64,000 nucleotides of DNA from Dactylosporangium sp. AC04546 (GCF_022095675.1 NZ_JAHYSG010000021.1:1-64000), one strand, 5' to 3'; shown: positions 20,000-28,810, numbered from the stretch's first letter. Notes: a model not told the origin generated them from the letters alone. Made by a program: numbers and translations.

Positions 20000-20621
20000 T
20001 CGCCTTGGAGTCCCAGACGCGCTGGTCCGGGCGGTCGCGGGCGACCCGCAGCATGGCCCGGCCCAGCCGCTCGGTCGTCGTCGCGATGCCCGGGAACCCC
20101 CGCACCAGCAGCGCCGACAGCGGGGTCAGGGCGACGTACAGCGCGTGGAAGTACCACACCTTCGACCGCGCGCCGTGCATCGGGCGGATGAAGCCGGGCC
20201 GGAACGCGTAGCCGCGTACCTGCGACGCGATCACGTCGTCCTCGGTGCGGCCCTTGACCCGCTGCCACATCTGCCGGCCGTTCGTGTCGGTGCCGGCGCC
20301 CGACACGTAGACGAAGACCTGGTCCGCCGGCATCGCGCGGACCGCGGCGAGGGCGTAGTCGTAGGTGACGCGGCGGTAGTCGGCCTCGGACATGCCGACG
20401 GAGGAGACGCCGAGGCAGAAGAAGCAGGCGTCGTACCCGGCGAAGTCCACGCCGGTGAAGTCCGCGAAATTGTCGTGCACCCGTGAGCGCAGTTTGGCGT
20501 GCTCGACGGCGAGCGGGCTGCGGGTCACGGCGAGGACCTCTTCCACGTCGTCCGCGAGCAGGCACTCGCGGAGCACACCGTGGCCGACCATGCCCGTCGC
20601 GCCGAAGACGATGACCTTCAT
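19983..20621 (-). CDS. Atypical short-chain dehydrogenase/NAD(P)-binding protein
   Basis: A 212-residue Rossmann protein starting MKVIVFGATGMVGHGVLREC, with the GxTGxxG-type dinucleotide motif. There is no classic YxxxK motif in the usual place (YRRVTYDYA and VYVSGAG are present), as in many NmrA-like or HTATIP2-like atypical SDRs. The ATG has GAAGG upstream and overlaps the stop of the lipoprotein gene in an ATGA, so the two form an operon. Substrate unknown. Confidence 0.82.
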   Translation of the reverse strand: MKVIVFGATGMVGHGVLRECLLADDVEEVLAVTRSPLAVEHAKLRSRVHDNFADFTGVDFAGYDACFFCLGVSSVGMSEADYRRVTYDYALAAVRAMPADQVFVYVSGAGTDTNGRQMWQRVKGRTEDDVIASQVRGYAFRPGFIRPMHGARSKVWYFHALYVALTPLSALLVRGFPGIATTTERLGRAMLRVARDRPDQRVWDSKAINAAG

Positions 20622-21298
20622 GCCTTCACTATGGCCAACGTCGCCCCGTTGAGCGTCGTGTAGAGGTCGGAGTCGGTGAAGTTCTTCGTCGTCTCCTCGC
20701 CGATGTAGACGTCGACGTGCTTGCCGCCGCCCAGGCCGGGGGTGAACTCGTCGACGATCGTCCAGGTCGGCGCCTTGAGCGTGGCGCACACCTCGGCGGT
20801 CACCCCGGCGGTGCCGCAGCGCAGGATCGTGAAGCGGCTGCCCTGCCCGAGGACGTCGCCGTCGGCGGCGGCGGAGACCCAGGGGACGAGCGGGCGGCCG
20901 GCGGTGTCGCGCGGTGCGGTGTCCATCCAGTAGCCGGTGTCGTAGGACCAGTTGAGGTACCGCCCGTCGGCGACCTTGCCGGTGCTCTCGTCCTTGACCG
21001 CCTCGACGAACGACTCCGGGAAGCGGCCGAGGTCCCGCTGGTCGCGGCCTTTCGTGCAGTCGATGGTCGGGCAGCCGGTCACGGCGGCGGCGCGGCCGGT
21101 GTGCAGGCTCGCGACGGCCGTGTAGTAGACGGTGACCTCCCAGCCGCTGAGCTCGACCGGGCTGCCGGTGGGGGAGGGCAGGCCGGGCAGGACGGCGGTC
21201 TGCGGCGGGTGCCCGGGCGCCTCTTCCTCATCGCCCGTAGCGCATGCGGCCAGCGCGAGCGCGGCACTGAGGGTGATCAGTCTTGCACGGTGTGTCAC
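20618..21298 (-). CDS. Putative secreted lipoprotein with 3D-like domain
   Basis: A 226-residue protein with signal sequence and lipobox LAAC (Cys at about 19), a Pro/Gly linker, then a globular domain containing TVYYTAVASLHTG, WSYDTGYWMDTAPRD and VSAAADGDVLGQGSRF. The last part resembles 3D/double-psi beta-barrel domains of cell-wall proteins, though the catalytic Asp triad cannot be confirmed by eye. The GTG start at 21298 follows a leaderless -10 box. It is cotranscribed with the SDR gene. Confidence 0.7.
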   Translation of the reverse strand: MTHRARLITLSAALALAACATGDEEEAPGHPPQTAVLPGLPSPTGSPVELSGWEVTVYYTAVASLHTGRAAAVTGCPTIDCTKGRDQRDLGRFPESFVEAVKDESTGKVADGRYLNWSYDTGYWMDTAPRDTAGRPLVPWVSAAADGDVLGQGSRFTILRCGTAGVTAEVCATLKAPTWTIVDEFTPGLGGGKHVDVYIGEETTKNFTDSDLYTTLNGATLAIVKA

Positions 21299-21304
21299 TC
21301 GATG

Positions 21305-21310
21305 ATCGTA
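21305..21310 (-). promoter_or_regulatory. Predicted -10 box of a leaderless promoter for the lipoprotein gene
   Basis: On the minus strand TACGAT ends 6 bases before the GTG at 21298, with no ribosome-binding site. It sits immediately beyond the 3' end of the upstream arfB gene. Confidence 0.45.
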
Positions 21311-21314
21311 GACG

Positions 21315-21770
21315 TCAGTCCTCGGGGCGGCGGCGCTGTTGCTTGCGCAGCGATGTGTGGCGCTTGTCGGAGAGGCGCCGCTCGATCACGCCACGTGATG
21401 GCTTGGTCCGCTTCCGTGGCCTGGGTGGCGGGGCGACCGCCGCCGCGAGGATCGCCACCAGGCGCTCCTCGGCCGCGCGGCGGTTCTGCAGCTGGGAGCG
21501 GTGCTCCGAGGCCACCACTGACAGCACCCCGTCGACGAGCCGGGCGGCCAGGCGGTGCAGCGCCCGCGCCTTCAGCGCCTCGGGCACCGCGCCGGTCGTG
21601 GCCAGGTCGAAGCGCAGCTCGACCCGCGAGTCGGTGGTGTTCACCGACTGCCCGCCCGGGCCGCCGGACCGGCTGAACCGCCAGGTGAGCTCGGCGCGCG
21701 GCAGGGCGATGTCCGGGGTGACCCGCAAGTCGTCGTCCACGCCGTCAAGCATGCGGTGCCCGTATTGCAT
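21315..21770 (-). CDS. arfB: Alternative ribosome-rescue peptidyl-tRNA hydrolase ArfB
   Basis: A 151-residue release-factor-like protein with the catalytic GGQ in FSRSGGPGGQSVNTTDSRVE and a Lys/Arg-rich C-terminal tail (PRKRTKPSRGVIERRLSDKR) that in ArfB (YaeJ) inserts in the empty mRNA channel of stalled ribosomes. It lacks the codon-reading domains of RF1/RF2. I chose the ATG at 21770 because GGAG lies 6 bases upstream; an ATG at 21752 is the alternative. It diverges from the anti-sigma kinase gene across 82 bases. Confidence 0.9.
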   Translation of the reverse strand: MQYGHRMLDGVDDDLRVTPDIALPRAELTWRFSRSGGPGGQSVNTTDSRVELRFDLATTGAVPEALKARALHRLAARLVDGVLSVVASEHRSQLQNRRAAEERLVAILAAAVAPPPRPRKRTKPSRGVIERRLSDKRHTSLRKQQRRRPED

Positions 21771-21852
21771 GTTGCACTCCAGGGTGACTTCGTCATCGTG
21801 CCCCCGGGAGCGGGAGGTAGTCTCGGCGGGACGCAGCGGGAAAGGTGACGCC

Positions 21853-22263
21853 GTGGCCGATGCCGTGCAGACGACGGCGTTGCTGGTCGAGGACTTCGAC
21901 GCTGAGCAGATCACCGCGGTGCGGCACGCCGTCGGCCGTGGCGCCGCGGCGGTCGGGCTGCGCGAGCAGCGGCTCGAGGACTTCGTGCTGGCCGTCAACG
22001 AGATCGTCACCAACGCCGTGCGTCACGCCGGCGGCCGCGGCTCGCTGCGCATGTGGGTGATCGACGGCGAACTGGTCTGTGAGGTCACCGACAAGGGCGG
22101 CGGCATTCCCGCCGAGCGGCTCAACGGCCAGACCCTCCCGCCCAGCTACGCGACCAGCGGCCGCGGCCTGTGGCTGGCCCGCCACCTCGTCGACGGGGTC
22201 GAGGTGCGCACCGGAGCCGGCGGCACCATCGTGGTCCTGCGGATTCAGACCTCGTCGACGTAG
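21853..22263 (+). CDS. RsbW-like anti-sigma factor kinase (HATPase_c)
   Basis: A 136-residue GHKL ATPase domain: N box in VNEIVTNAVRHAGG, G1 box CEVTDKGGGIP and G2 box SGRGLWLARHLVDGVEV. Such single-domain proteins bind sigma factors or anti-anti-sigma factors and control stress regulons; no STAS partner or sigma factor is adjacent. The GTG at 21853 follows AAAGGTG. The 3' end overlaps the converging YchJ-like gene by 19 bases. Confidence 0.85.
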   Translation: MADAVQTTALLVEDFDAEQITAVRHAVGRGAAAVGLREQRLEDFVLAVNEIVTNAVRHAGGRGSLRMWVIDGELVCEVTDKGGGIPAERLNGQTLPPSYATSGRGLWLARHLVDGVEVRTGAGGTIVVLRIQTSST

Positions 22264-22619
22264 CGCCAGGCCCCGCCCACCTTCACGAACCGGCTGCGGT
22301 CGTGCATCGTGCCCGGGCGGCCCTCGGCGGTGTAGCGGGCGCGGAACTCGACGACGCCCTCGGTGTCGAAGATGCCGCCGCCCTGCCGGTCGAGGATCGC
22401 CAGCCCCTGCCAGGTCTGCTTCGGCTCCAGGGTGAGGGCCCGCGGCCGGGTCTTCTCGTGCCAGGTGCGCAGCAGGAACGCACGGTCGCCGACGACGTAC
22501 GCCGCGTAGCGGGCGCGCATGAGCAGCTCGGCGCTCGGCGGCTCGGCGCCGCGGTGGTACTGCCCGCAGCAGTCGTCGTAGGACTCGCCGAGGCCGCAGG
22601 GGCACTTCTCCGGGATCAC
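22245..22619 (-). CDS. YchJ/UPF0225-family protein with SEC-C zinc motif
   Basis: A 124-residue protein with an N-terminal zinc-binding CPCGLGESYDDCCGQYH motif like the SecA C-terminus, then an NTF2-like domain (LLMRARYAAYVVGDRAFLL, FRARYTAEG). The biochemical role of the family is unknown. It starts with GTG in a GTGA overlap with the upstream AraC-type regulator gene, so the two are cotranscribed. Confidence 0.88.
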   Translation of the reverse strand: MIPEKCPCGLGESYDDCCGQYHRGAEPPSAELLMRARYAAYVVGDRAFLLRTWHEKTRPRALTLEPKQTWQGLAILDRQGGGIFDTEGVVEFRARYTAEGRPGTMHDRSRFVKVGGAWRYVDEV

Positions 22620-23551
22620 GCCTCGGATTCTCCCCGATGCTCGCGCGGTGACACACCGCGCACCCGCTTGAACGCCGCGCTCAGCGCGAACGCGCTGCCG
22701 TAGCCCACCTGCCGGGCCACCGCGCCGAGCGTCGCGCCCGGCTCCAGCAGCAGGTCGGCGGCGAGTGCGAGGCGCCAGCCGGCGAGGTACGCCATCGGCG
22801 GCTCCCCGACGAGCTCGGCGAAGCGGCGGGCCAGCAGCGCCCGCGACACCCCGACCCGCGCGGCCAGCGTCGCCACCGTCCAGGGCGCGGCCGGCTCGTG
22901 GTGCAGCAGGAGCAGGGCCGGGCCGATGACCGGGTCGGACTGGGCCCGGTACCAGCCGGGCGCGGTGCCCGGTCGGGCCAGCCAGGTGCGCAGCGCCGTG
23001 ATGAGCATGAGGTCGAGCAGCCGGTCGAGGACCGCTTCCTGGCCTGGCCGGTCCTTGGCGATCTCGTCGGCCAGGAGCGTGACGAGCGGCGTGTCCCAGT
23101 CCTCCCGCGGCACCACCAGGGCCTGTGGCAGTGTGCCGAGCAGCCGTCGGCTCACCTCGCCGGCCAGCTGGTAGGCGCCGGTGAGGATCAGCGTCGGGCC
23201 GTCCGGGTCGTCGCCCCAGGTACGTATCCCGAGGTGCATGAGCTCGGCGAGGTCGCGCCCGTCGGGCGTGGTGCAGCGCTGGCCCGGGTGGATGACGATC
23301 TGCGGCGGGCAGTCCGGCGGGTCGGCCACCGTGTAGTGGCCGGGGCCGCGGACCACCAGGACGTCGCCGGGGCGCAGCTCGGCGGACTTGCCGTCGTCGG
23401 GCACGTACCAGGCGGCGCCGCGCACGACCGCCGCGACCGCGAGGGCGGCCTCGTCGCGGATGCGCAGCGACCACGGCGGGGTGAGCACCGAGCGCAGCAG
23501 GAACGCGCCCCGGGCCCGCGGCCCGTCGAGGAGGGCGGTCAGCGCGTCCAC
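22616..23551 (-). CDS. AraC-family transcriptional regulator with cupin sensor
   Basis: A 311-residue regulator. The N-terminal half is a cupin_6-type sensor (LRPGDVLVVRGPGHYTV). The C-terminal AraC domain has two HTH motifs: VATLAARVGVSRALLARRF and LGAVARQVGYGSAFALSAAF, followed by KRVRGVSPREHR. Regulators of this type often control nearby oxidoreductases; the DUF1772 gene is divergent across 81 bases and is a candidate target. It begins with GTG from a leaderless promoter. Confidence 0.9.
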   Translation of the reverse strand: MDALTALLDGPRARGAFLLRSVLTPPWSLRIRDEAALAVAAVVRGAAWYVPDDGKSAELRPGDVLVVRGPGHYTVADPPDCPPQIVIHPGQRCTTPDGRDLAELMHLGIRTWGDDPDGPTLILTGAYQLAGEVSRRLLGTLPQALVVPREDWDTPLVTLLADEIAKDRPGQEAVLDRLLDLMLITALRTWLARPGTAPGWYRAQSDPVIGPALLLLHHEPAAPWTVATLAARVGVSRALLARRFAELVGEPPMAYLAGWRLALAADLLLEPGATLGAVARQVGYGSAFALSAAFKRVRGVSPREHRGESEA

Positions 23552-23557
23552 GCCCCC

Positions 23558-23563
23558 ACCGTA
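23558..23563 (-). promoter_or_regulatory. Predicted -10 box of a leaderless promoter for the AraC-type gene
   Basis: On the minus strand TACGGT ends 6 bases before the GTG at 23551; no ribosome-binding site is seen. Confidence 0.5.
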
Positions 23564-23632
23564 GACGCCCGCGCATGGATCCGCGCGCCTCGGCCATGGC
23601 GCGTCTTTGCCCGAGCCGATTCACTGAGATAC

Positions 23633-24118
23633 ATGGAACAGCTCCGGACGACCGTCCTCGCCGCCGCCACCCTCCTGGTCGGCCTCTCCGCCGGCGTCTT
23701 CTTCGCCTACTCGACCTCGGTCATGCTCGCGCTGAAGCGGGTCGACGACCGCACGTTCGTCGACGTCATGCAGAAGATCAACGTGGCCATCCTGAACGGC
23801 TGGTTCCTGACGGTGTACGTCGGCGCGCTGTTCGCCGCCATCGTCGCGGCCCTGCTGCACCTGGGCGGCGGGCACCGCCAGCCGCTGCCGTGGCTGATCG
23901 CCGCCGTGGTGCTCTACGGGGTGGCCTTCGTCGTGACCGCGGCGATCAACGTGCCGCTGAACAACCAGCTGGACGCCGCCGGTCCGGTGGCCGGGATCGC
24001 GGACCCGGCCGCGGTACGGGCGAGCTTCGAGGCGGACTGGGTGCGGTGGAACCTCGTGCGGACCGTCGCCTCGGCGGGTGCCCTGCTCACCCTGGCGATC
24101 GCCCTGCTGCGCCGGTGA
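23633..24118 (+). CDS. DUF1772 (anthrone oxygenase-like) membrane protein
   Basis: A 161-residue protein with four membrane segments (LAAATLLVGLSAGVFFAYS, then three more ending ASAGALLTLAIALL). The family signature is visible in FVDVMQKINVAILNGWF and NVPLNNQLD. Some members act as cofactor-free anthrone oxygenases, most are uncharacterised. ATG 23633 has no strong ribosome-binding site. It diverges from the AraC-type regulator. Confidence 0.85.
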   Translation: MEQLRTTVLAAATLLVGLSAGVFFAYSTSVMLALKRVDDRTFVDVMQKINVAILNGWFLTVYVGALFAAIVAALLHLGGGHRQPLPWLIAAVVLYGVAFVVTAAINVPLNNQLDAAGPVAGIADPAAVRASFEADWVRWNLVRTVASAGALLTLAIALLRR

Positions 24119-24134
24119 GGTCCACTGCCGTCGG

Positions 24135-24830
24135 TTACTGCTGGATCACCCAGCGCTGGTTGGGGGAGCCGTCGCAGTCCCACTGGCGGGCCTCGGCCCC
24201 CGGGTCGGTGCGCCCGCCGTCGACGCCGATGCACTTGCCGCTGTTGACGCTGACCACCCGGTAGCCGTCACCGTCGCGCTGCAGCCGCCATTGCTGGTTG
24301 GGCGCGCCGTGGCAGTCCCACTGCACGATCTGCGCGCCGTTGTCCTTGGACCCGCCGTTGACGTCGAGGCAGCGGTTGTCCTGCGCGTTCACCCAGCGGA
24401 ACGTGTCCTGGCTGCCGTCGAGGGCCTGCGGCACCCACAGCTCGGTGCGGTTGTTGCCGTCACAGGGCTGCTGCACCCCGATGCCGCCGTTGCCGTCGTT
24501 GGCCTGCAGGCACAGCTGGGAGTGCGACGCCCGCAGCAGGCTCGGCTTGGCGTCGACCAGGGCCTTCGGCTTGGTCGGTGACGGGGTGGGGGAGGCGCTC
24601 GGCGACGGCGGCGCGCTCGACGGCGCCGCCGCCGAGGACGAGGGCGCCGCCGGCAGGCCGGTCGAGCCGCCGGCGTTGACCGGGCCGGACGGCCCGTCGT
24701 CGGTGAACGCCTGGGCGGCGAGCACCACCCCGACGATGATCGCCACGACGAGGAACGCGAACGCGCCGATGAGCACCGGATCGGGCTTCGGGGCTGGCGG
24801 CGTCGGGCGTGGCCCGCCGTACACGGTCAT
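24135..24830 (-). CDS. Membrane-anchored ricin-type beta-trefoil lectin
   Basis: A 231-residue protein: Pro-rich cytoplasmic start, one membrane segment (VLIGAFAFLVVAIIVGVVLA), a Ser/Pro/Ala linker (about 55-90) and a CBM13/ricin-B domain with three repeats. The QxW-type marks include APNQQWRLQ and SPNQRWVIQ, with CLDVNGG and CIGVDGG sugar-binding loops. It probably binds glycans at the cell surface. No catalytic domain is attached. Confidence 0.88.
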   Translation of the reverse strand: MTVYGGPRPTPPAPKPDPVLIGAFAFLVVAIIVGVVLAAQAFTDDGPSGPVNAGGSTGLPAAPSSSAAAPSSAPPSPSASPTPSPTKPKALVDAKPSLLRASHSQLCLQANDGNGGIGVQQPCDGNNRTELWVPQALDGSQDTFRWVNAQDNRCLDVNGGSKDNGAQIVQWDCHGAPNQQWRLQRDGDGYRVVSVNSGKCIGVDGGRTDPGAEARQWDCDGSPNQRWVIQQ

Positions 24831-24838
24831 GGCCGCAC

Positions 24839-24844
24839 AGCATA
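24839..24844 (-). promoter_or_regulatory. Predicted -10 box of the lectin-gene promoter
   Basis: TATGCT on the minus strand ends 8 bases before the ATG. A perfect TTGACA on the same strand (24868-24873) is 23 bases upstream, longer than a normal spacer, so its use as the -35 is doubtful. Confidence 0.4.
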
Positions 24845-24983
24845 GATCAGGCTCGCGTCGGACAGTCTGTCAATCCAGCCCGGGAGGAGTTCACACTGTG
24901 CTGCCCGCAATCGCCCCCCGTGGGTCATAAACTCCCGCTTGTACACGCAGCGTGACGGACGCTGGTGGAGAGGGGTCGCAACA

Positions 24984-26099
24984 GTGAAGGTCGCAATTCC
25001 GCGCGAGGTCAAGAACCACGAGTACCGGGTGGCGATCACACCGGCCGGCGTCCACGAGTTCGCCGCCAGCGGTCACGAAGTCTACGTCCAGGCCGGAGCC
25101 GGTGAGGGCTCCTCGATCACCGACCAGGAGTACCGCGAGGCGGGCGCCACCATCCTGCCCACCGCCGAGGACACCTGGGCCGCCGGCGACCTGGTGCTCA
25201 AGGTGAAGGAGCCGATCGCCGAGGAGTACGACCGCATGCGCGAGGGGCAGGTGCTGTTCACCTACCTGCACCTGGCCGCCTCCAGGGAGTGCACCCAGGC
25301 GCTCGTCGACCGCAAGGTCACCGGCATCGCCTACGAGACCGTCGAGCTGCCCGACCGGTCGCTGCCGCTGCTCGCCCCGATGTCGGAGGTCGCGGGCCGG
25401 CTCGCCCCGCAGGTCGGCGCGTACCACCTGATGCGCGCGGGCGGCGGGCGCGGCGTGCTGCTCGGCGGCGTGTCCGGGGTCTACGCGGCCAAGGTCGTCG
25501 TCATCGGCGCCGGCGTCTCCGGGCTCAACGCGGCCGCGATCGCGCTGGGCATGCAGGCCGAGGTGCTGATCCTGGACAAGAACATCTCCCGGCTGCGCGG
25601 CGCCGACGCGATCTACCAGGGGCACCTGCAGACCGTCGCCTCCAACAGCTACGAGATCGAGCGGGCCGTCCTCGACGCCGACCTGGTCATCGGCGCGGTG
25701 CTCGTGCCCGGCACCAAGGCGCCCAAGCTCATCACCAACGACCTGGTCAAGCGGATGAAGCCGGGCAGCGTGCTGGTCGACATCTCGATCGACCAGGGCG
25801 GCTGCTTCGAGGACTCCCGGCCGACCACGCACGCCGAGCCGACCTACCGGGTCCACGACTCGATCTTCTACTGCGTCGCGAACATGCCCGGCGCGGTGCC
25901 CCACACCAGCACGTACGCGCTGACCAACGTCACCCTGCCGTACGCGCTGGAGCTGGCCAACCGCGGCTGGCGGGACGCCCTGCGCCGCGACCCGGCGCTC
26001 GCCCTGGGCCTGAACACCCACGACGGCCACGTCACCTACGGCCCGGTCGCCGACGCCCACGGCATGGGCCACCTCGCACTGGCGAACGTGCTGGCCTAG
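24984..26099 (+). CDS. ald: Alanine dehydrogenase
   Basis: A 371-residue NAD-dependent enzyme interconverting L-alanine and pyruvate plus ammonia. Conserved residues are Arg15, Lys75 (VLKVKEP) and His96 (YLHLAA); the NAD site is [18 protein letters not shown]. The C-terminal [18 protein letters not shown] is typical of Ald. The GTG at 24984 follows GGAGAGGGG. A TAAACT at 24928-24933 may be the -10. Streptomyces also carries ald between pyrG and parA-like genes (from memory). Confidence 0.95.
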   Translation: MKVAIPREVKNHEYRVAITPAGVHEFAASGHEVYVQAGAGEGSSITDQEYREAGATILPTAEDTWAAGDLVLKVKEPIAEEYDRMREGQVLFTYLHLAASRECTQALVDRKVTGIAYETVELPDRSLPLLAPMSEVAGRLAPQVGAYHLMRAGGGRGVLLGGVSGVYAAKVVVIGAGVSGLNAAAIALGMQAEVLILDKNISRLRGADAIYQGHLQTVASNSYEIERAVLDADLVIGAVLVPGTKAPKLITNDLVKRMKPGSVLVDISIDQGGCFEDSRPTTHAEPTYRVHDSIFYCVANMPGAVPHTSTYALTNVTLPYALELANRGWRDALRRDPALALGLNTHDGHVTYGPVADAHGMGHLALANVLA

Positions 26100-26110
26100 A
26101 TACTGGACAG

Positions 26111-27067
26111 GTGGTCGGGAGCCCGGTCGAGGTGGGCGCGGCAGTGCGCCGCGCCGTCGACACGTACCTCGACCACCTCACCGTCGAGCGCGCGCTGGCG
26201 TCGAACACGCTCGCGTCGTACCGGCGCGACCTCGACCGCTACGTCGAGTGGCTGGCGTCGGCCGGGATCAGGGACCTGGCCGACGTCACCGCCCGTGACA
26301 TCGCCGGCCACGTCGCCGCGCTGCGCTCGGGCGAGCCGGCGCTGTCCGCCTCCTCGGCTGCCCGGGCCGCCTCCGCGGTCCGTGGCCTGCACCGCTTCCT
26401 GCTGCTCGAAGGGCTGGCCCCGGCCGACCCGTCCCGCGAGGTGAAGCCGCCGTCGCTGCCGAAGCGGCTGCCGAAGGCCCTCGACGTGGACCAGGTCGCC
26501 CGGCTGCTCGCCGTCCCCGACGACAGCGGGCCGCTCGGCCTGCGCGACCGGGCGCTGCTGGAGTTCCTGTACGGCACGGGCGCGCGCATCTCCGAGGCGG
26601 TCGGGATGGCGGTCGACGACCTGGACCTGACCGGCCGGCACGGGATGGTGCTGCTGCGCGGCAAGGGCGGCAAGACCCGCCTGGTCCCGATGGGCTCCTA
26701 CGCCCACTCGGCCCTCGACGCGTACCTCGTCCGCAGCCGCCCGTCCCTGGTCGCCAACGGCCGCGGCGTGCCCACCGTGTTCCTCAACGCCCGCGGCGGC
26801 GCGCTGTCGCGGCAGAGCGCGTGGACGATCCTGCGCAAGTCGGCGGCCCAGGCCGGGCTGCCGGTCGACGGGCCGTCCGGCGTCTCGCCGCACACGCTGC
26901 GTCACTCCTTCGCCACCCACCTGCTCGACGGCGGCGCCGACATCCGCGTGGTGCAGGAGCTGCTCGGGCACGCGTCGGTGACCACGACGCAGGTGTACAC
27001 CCTGGTCACCGTGGACAAGCTGCGCGAGGTGTACGCGACCGCCCACCCCAGGGCAACGCTGTCGTGA
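26111..27067 (+). CDS. xerD: Tyrosine recombinase XerD
   Basis: A 318-residue integrase-family protein with the SAM-like N-terminal domain and catalytic residues Arg159 (TGARISE), Lys at 185/188 (RGKGGKTR), His261 and Arg264 ([10 protein letters not shown]), His287 (LLGHASV) and Tyr296 (TTQVYTLV). Its place between ald and parA/scpAB matches chromosomal XerD, which resolves chromosome dimers. The GTG at 26111 is 11 bases after ald with no ribosome-binding site; GATACT 6 bases upstream may be a -10 box. Confidence 0.93.
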   Translation: MVGSPVEVGAAVRRAVDTYLDHLTVERALASNTLASYRRDLDRYVEWLASAGIRDLADVTARDIAGHVAALRSGEPALSASSAARAASAVRGLHRFLLLEGLAPADPSREVKPPSLPKRLPKALDVDQVARLLAVPDDSGPLGLRDRALLEFLYGTGARISEAVGMAVDDLDLTGRHGMVLLRGKGGKTRLVPMGSYAHSALDAYLVRSRPSLVANGRGVPTVFLNARGGALSRQSAWTILRKSAAQAGLPVDGPSGVSPHTLRHSFATHLLDGGADIRVVQELLGHASVTTTQVYTLVTVDKLREVYATAHPRATLS

Positions 27068-28103
27068 CGGTGCCCGCGAAGACCCCCAGGAACCGCGTCG
27101 TGGCCGCGTCGCTCCGCGCGACGGCGCTCAGCACCGGGCGGAGGATCCCGCCGGGCGGGGTCAGCCGGGCGATCCGCTGGGTGATCCGGAACATCGTCGT
27201 GCGGTCGGCGACCTGCTCGGCGTCGCGCAGCGCGTTGCTGATGCCCTGAGCGGTCACCGGGTCCATGACCATCCGGGCGTCCCCGACGAGGGCCCAGCCC
27301 GGCCCGGCCGCCTGCCGGATGCGGTTGGGCAGGTCGTTGGTGGTCCGCACCCGCTCGACCCGTCTCCCCGCGCGCACCCGGTTGCCGAGGTCACCGCACC
27401 GGTCGACGGTGTCGAGCAGGCTGGCCTCGGGGTCGCGCCGCCACTCGTCGAACTCGTCGAGCGGCGCGCACGCGTACACCATGGTGAGCCCGTCGTTGGT
27501 GGGGAACGCGGCGACCGCCCGGCCGCGGCGGTGGTACAGCTCGCCGTGCCCGAGCTCGACGCCCTCCCAGTAGCTGTAGCTGGCGACGGTCCGGACCGGC
27601 GCCTCCCGGAGCGTGCGCGCCCCCGCCTCGCGGGCGACGAGGCTGTGCTTGCCGTCCGCCCCGACGACCAGCCCGGCGCGGTGCTCGCTGCCGTCGCGCC
27701 CGCGGATGCCGGTGACCCGGCCGTCGTCGCCGCGGAGGAGCCCGGCGACGTGGTACCCCTGGACGACCTCGGCGCCGGCGTCCGCGGCGGCACCGGCGAG
27801 CGCGGCGTCGAGCACGGTCCGGCGCGGGCTGTGCAGCCGACCGCCGTCCGGGAACGCGCCCTCGATGAGGGTCCCGTCGATGTCGAACCGCACCCGCGCG
27901 TGTCCGGGTGCGTTGCCGAGGGCCCCGAGCAGGCCCCAACGCTCAAGGAGATCGATGCCGGCCGGCTGGACCTGGTGCGTGCTGAGCGTGTCGCTCGGGA
28001 ACCTGACCCGGTCCACGAGCAGCACGCGGGCCCCCTGGCGGGCCTGGAGCAGGGCGGTGGCCGCTCCGGCGACCCTGGCCCCCACGACGACGACATCCCA
28101 CAC
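27006..28103 (-). CDS. FAD-dependent monooxygenase (PHBH-like)
   Basis: A 365-residue group A flavoprotein. The FAD motif is [20 protein letters not shown], the second motif is [16 protein letters not shown] and the GD motif is [19 protein letters not shown]. It should hydroxylate an aromatic or drug-like substrate with NAD(P)H and O2. The GTG at 28103 has a strong GGGGAG site. Its last 20 codons overlap the converging xerD gene by 62 bases. A consensus promoter overlapped by an operator, and a divergent TetR gene, suggest inducible expression. Confidence 0.88.
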   Translation of the reverse strand: MWDVVVVGARVAGAATALLQARQGARVLLVDRVRFPSDTLSTHQVQPAGIDLLERWGLLGALGNAPGHARVRFDIDGTLIEGAFPDGGRLHSPRRTVLDAALAGAAADAGAEVVQGYHVAGLLRGDDGRVTGIRGRDGSEHRAGLVVGADGKHSLVAREAGARTLREAPVRTVASYSYWEGVELGHGELYHRRGRAVAAFPTNDGLTMVYACAPLDEFDEWRRDPEASLLDTVDRCGDLGNRVRAGRRVERVRTTNDLPNRIRQAAGPGWALVGDARMVMDPVTAQGISNALRDAEQVADRTTMFRITQRIARLTPPGGILRPVLSAVARSDAATTRFLGVFAGTVTTALPWGGRSRTPRAACPR

Positions 28104-28144
28104 GGCAACTCCCCGTCCGCTGCTCGCTGGATCGACTGCCGTCG

Positions 28145-28174
28145 ACTGTAGGAGCGACGCGGCTGGCATGTCAA
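28145..28174 (-). promoter_or_regulatory. Consensus promoter of the FAD monooxygenase gene
   Basis: On the minus strand TTGACA (28169-28174), an 18-base spacer and TACAGT (28145-28150) form a near-consensus vegetative promoter. The start codon is about 35 bases beyond the predicted transcription start. Confidence 0.75.
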
Positions 28175-28185
28175 CAAGTGTTGGC
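28170..28185. promoter_or_regulatory. Probable TetR operator between the divergent TetR and monooxygenase genes
   Basis: GTCAACAAGTGTTGGC is an inverted repeat (CAACA / TGTTG arms around AG, one outer mismatch). It overlaps the -35 of the monooxygenase promoter and lies just upstream of the -10 of the regulator, so one dimer could repress both. Confidence 0.65.
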
Positions 28186-28186
28186 C

Positions 28187-28192
28187 TACAGT
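28187..28192 (+). promoter_or_regulatory. Predicted -10 box of a leaderless TetR-gene promoter
   Basis: TACAGT ends 7 bases before the ATG at 28200. It is identical to the -10 of the divergent monooxygenase promoter. Confidence 0.55.
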
Positions 28193-28199
28193 TGTGGGC

Positions 28200-28769
28200 A
28201 TGAACGACGCACAGCCGCCACGGCGCTCGGACGGGACCCGGGCAGCCATCCTGCGGGCCGCCCGGGCGCGGTTCGCCGCCGACGGCTACCAGAAGGCGAC
28301 CATCCGGGCGATCGCCGCCGACGCCGACATCGACCCGTCGATGGTCATGCGGTACTACGGCAACAAGGAGCGGCTCTTCGCGGCGGCCGTCGACGTCGAC
28401 CTGCGGCTGCCGGACATCGGCGCCGTGCCGAAGGAGCGGCTCGGCGCGGCGCTCGTGACGCACTTCCTGCACCGCTGGGAGGACGACCCCACCGACGACG
28501 CGCTGCTCACGCTGCTGCGCTCGGCGGCGACCGACGAGGCGGCCGCGGAGCGGCTGCGCGGCATCTTCGCGGCCCAGATCGTGCCGCTGGCGCAGGCCGT
28601 CAGCCCGGATCCGTCCGTGGCGGCCGAGCGGGCGGCCCTGGTGGCGGCGCAGATGCTCGGGCTGGCCTTCACTCGGCACATCCTGCGGCTGCCGCCCGTG
28701 GTGGCGCTGTCGCCGGAGGCGGTGGTGGCCCGGATCGGGCCGACGATCCAGCGCTACCTCACCGAGTGA
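28200..28769 (+). CDS. TetR-family transcriptional repressor
   Basis: A 189-residue regulator. The HTH is in FAADGYQKATIRAIAADADIDPSMVMRYYGNKERLF, read in two parts: ATIRAIAADADIDPSM and MRYYGNKERLF. The C-terminal ligand domain is all helical. Divergent from the FAD monooxygenase with a shared operator, so it likely represses that gene until a substrate binds. I chose ATG 28200 (leaderless); GTG 28194 is an alternative. Confidence 0.9.
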   Translation: MNDAQPPRRSDGTRAAILRAARARFAADGYQKATIRAIAADADIDPSMVMRYYGNKERLFAAAVDVDLRLPDIGAVPKERLGAALVTHFLHRWEDDPTDDALLTLLRSAATDEAAAERLRGIFAAQIVPLAQAVSPDPSVAAERAALVAAQMLGLAFTRHILRLPPVVALSPEAVVARIGPTIQRYLTE

Positions 28770-28774
28770 ACGCG

Positions 28775-28798
28775 AAGGGCCCCGTCGCCGGGGCCCTT
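28775..28798. terminator. Hairpin terminator between convergent TetR and small protein genes
   Basis: AAGGGCCCC and GGGGCCCTT pair perfectly (9 bases) around a 6-base loop, directly after the TetR stop and before the end of the minus-strand small gene. It can serve both directions. Confidence 0.8.
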
Positions 28799-28810
28799 CT
28801 CATCCGTGGC

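Noticed and set aside
22619..23624. Minus-strand frame upstream of the YchJ-like protein
   Set aside because: It is a shadow of the AraC-type gene, which has the real domains; the YchJ-like protein starts at the GTG overlapping that gene's stop.
26111..27067. Tyrosine recombinase as a sign of an integrated mobile element
   Set aside because: Its sequence features and place between ald and parA-scpAB match chromosomal XerD; no attachment site, excisionase or phage gene is nearby.
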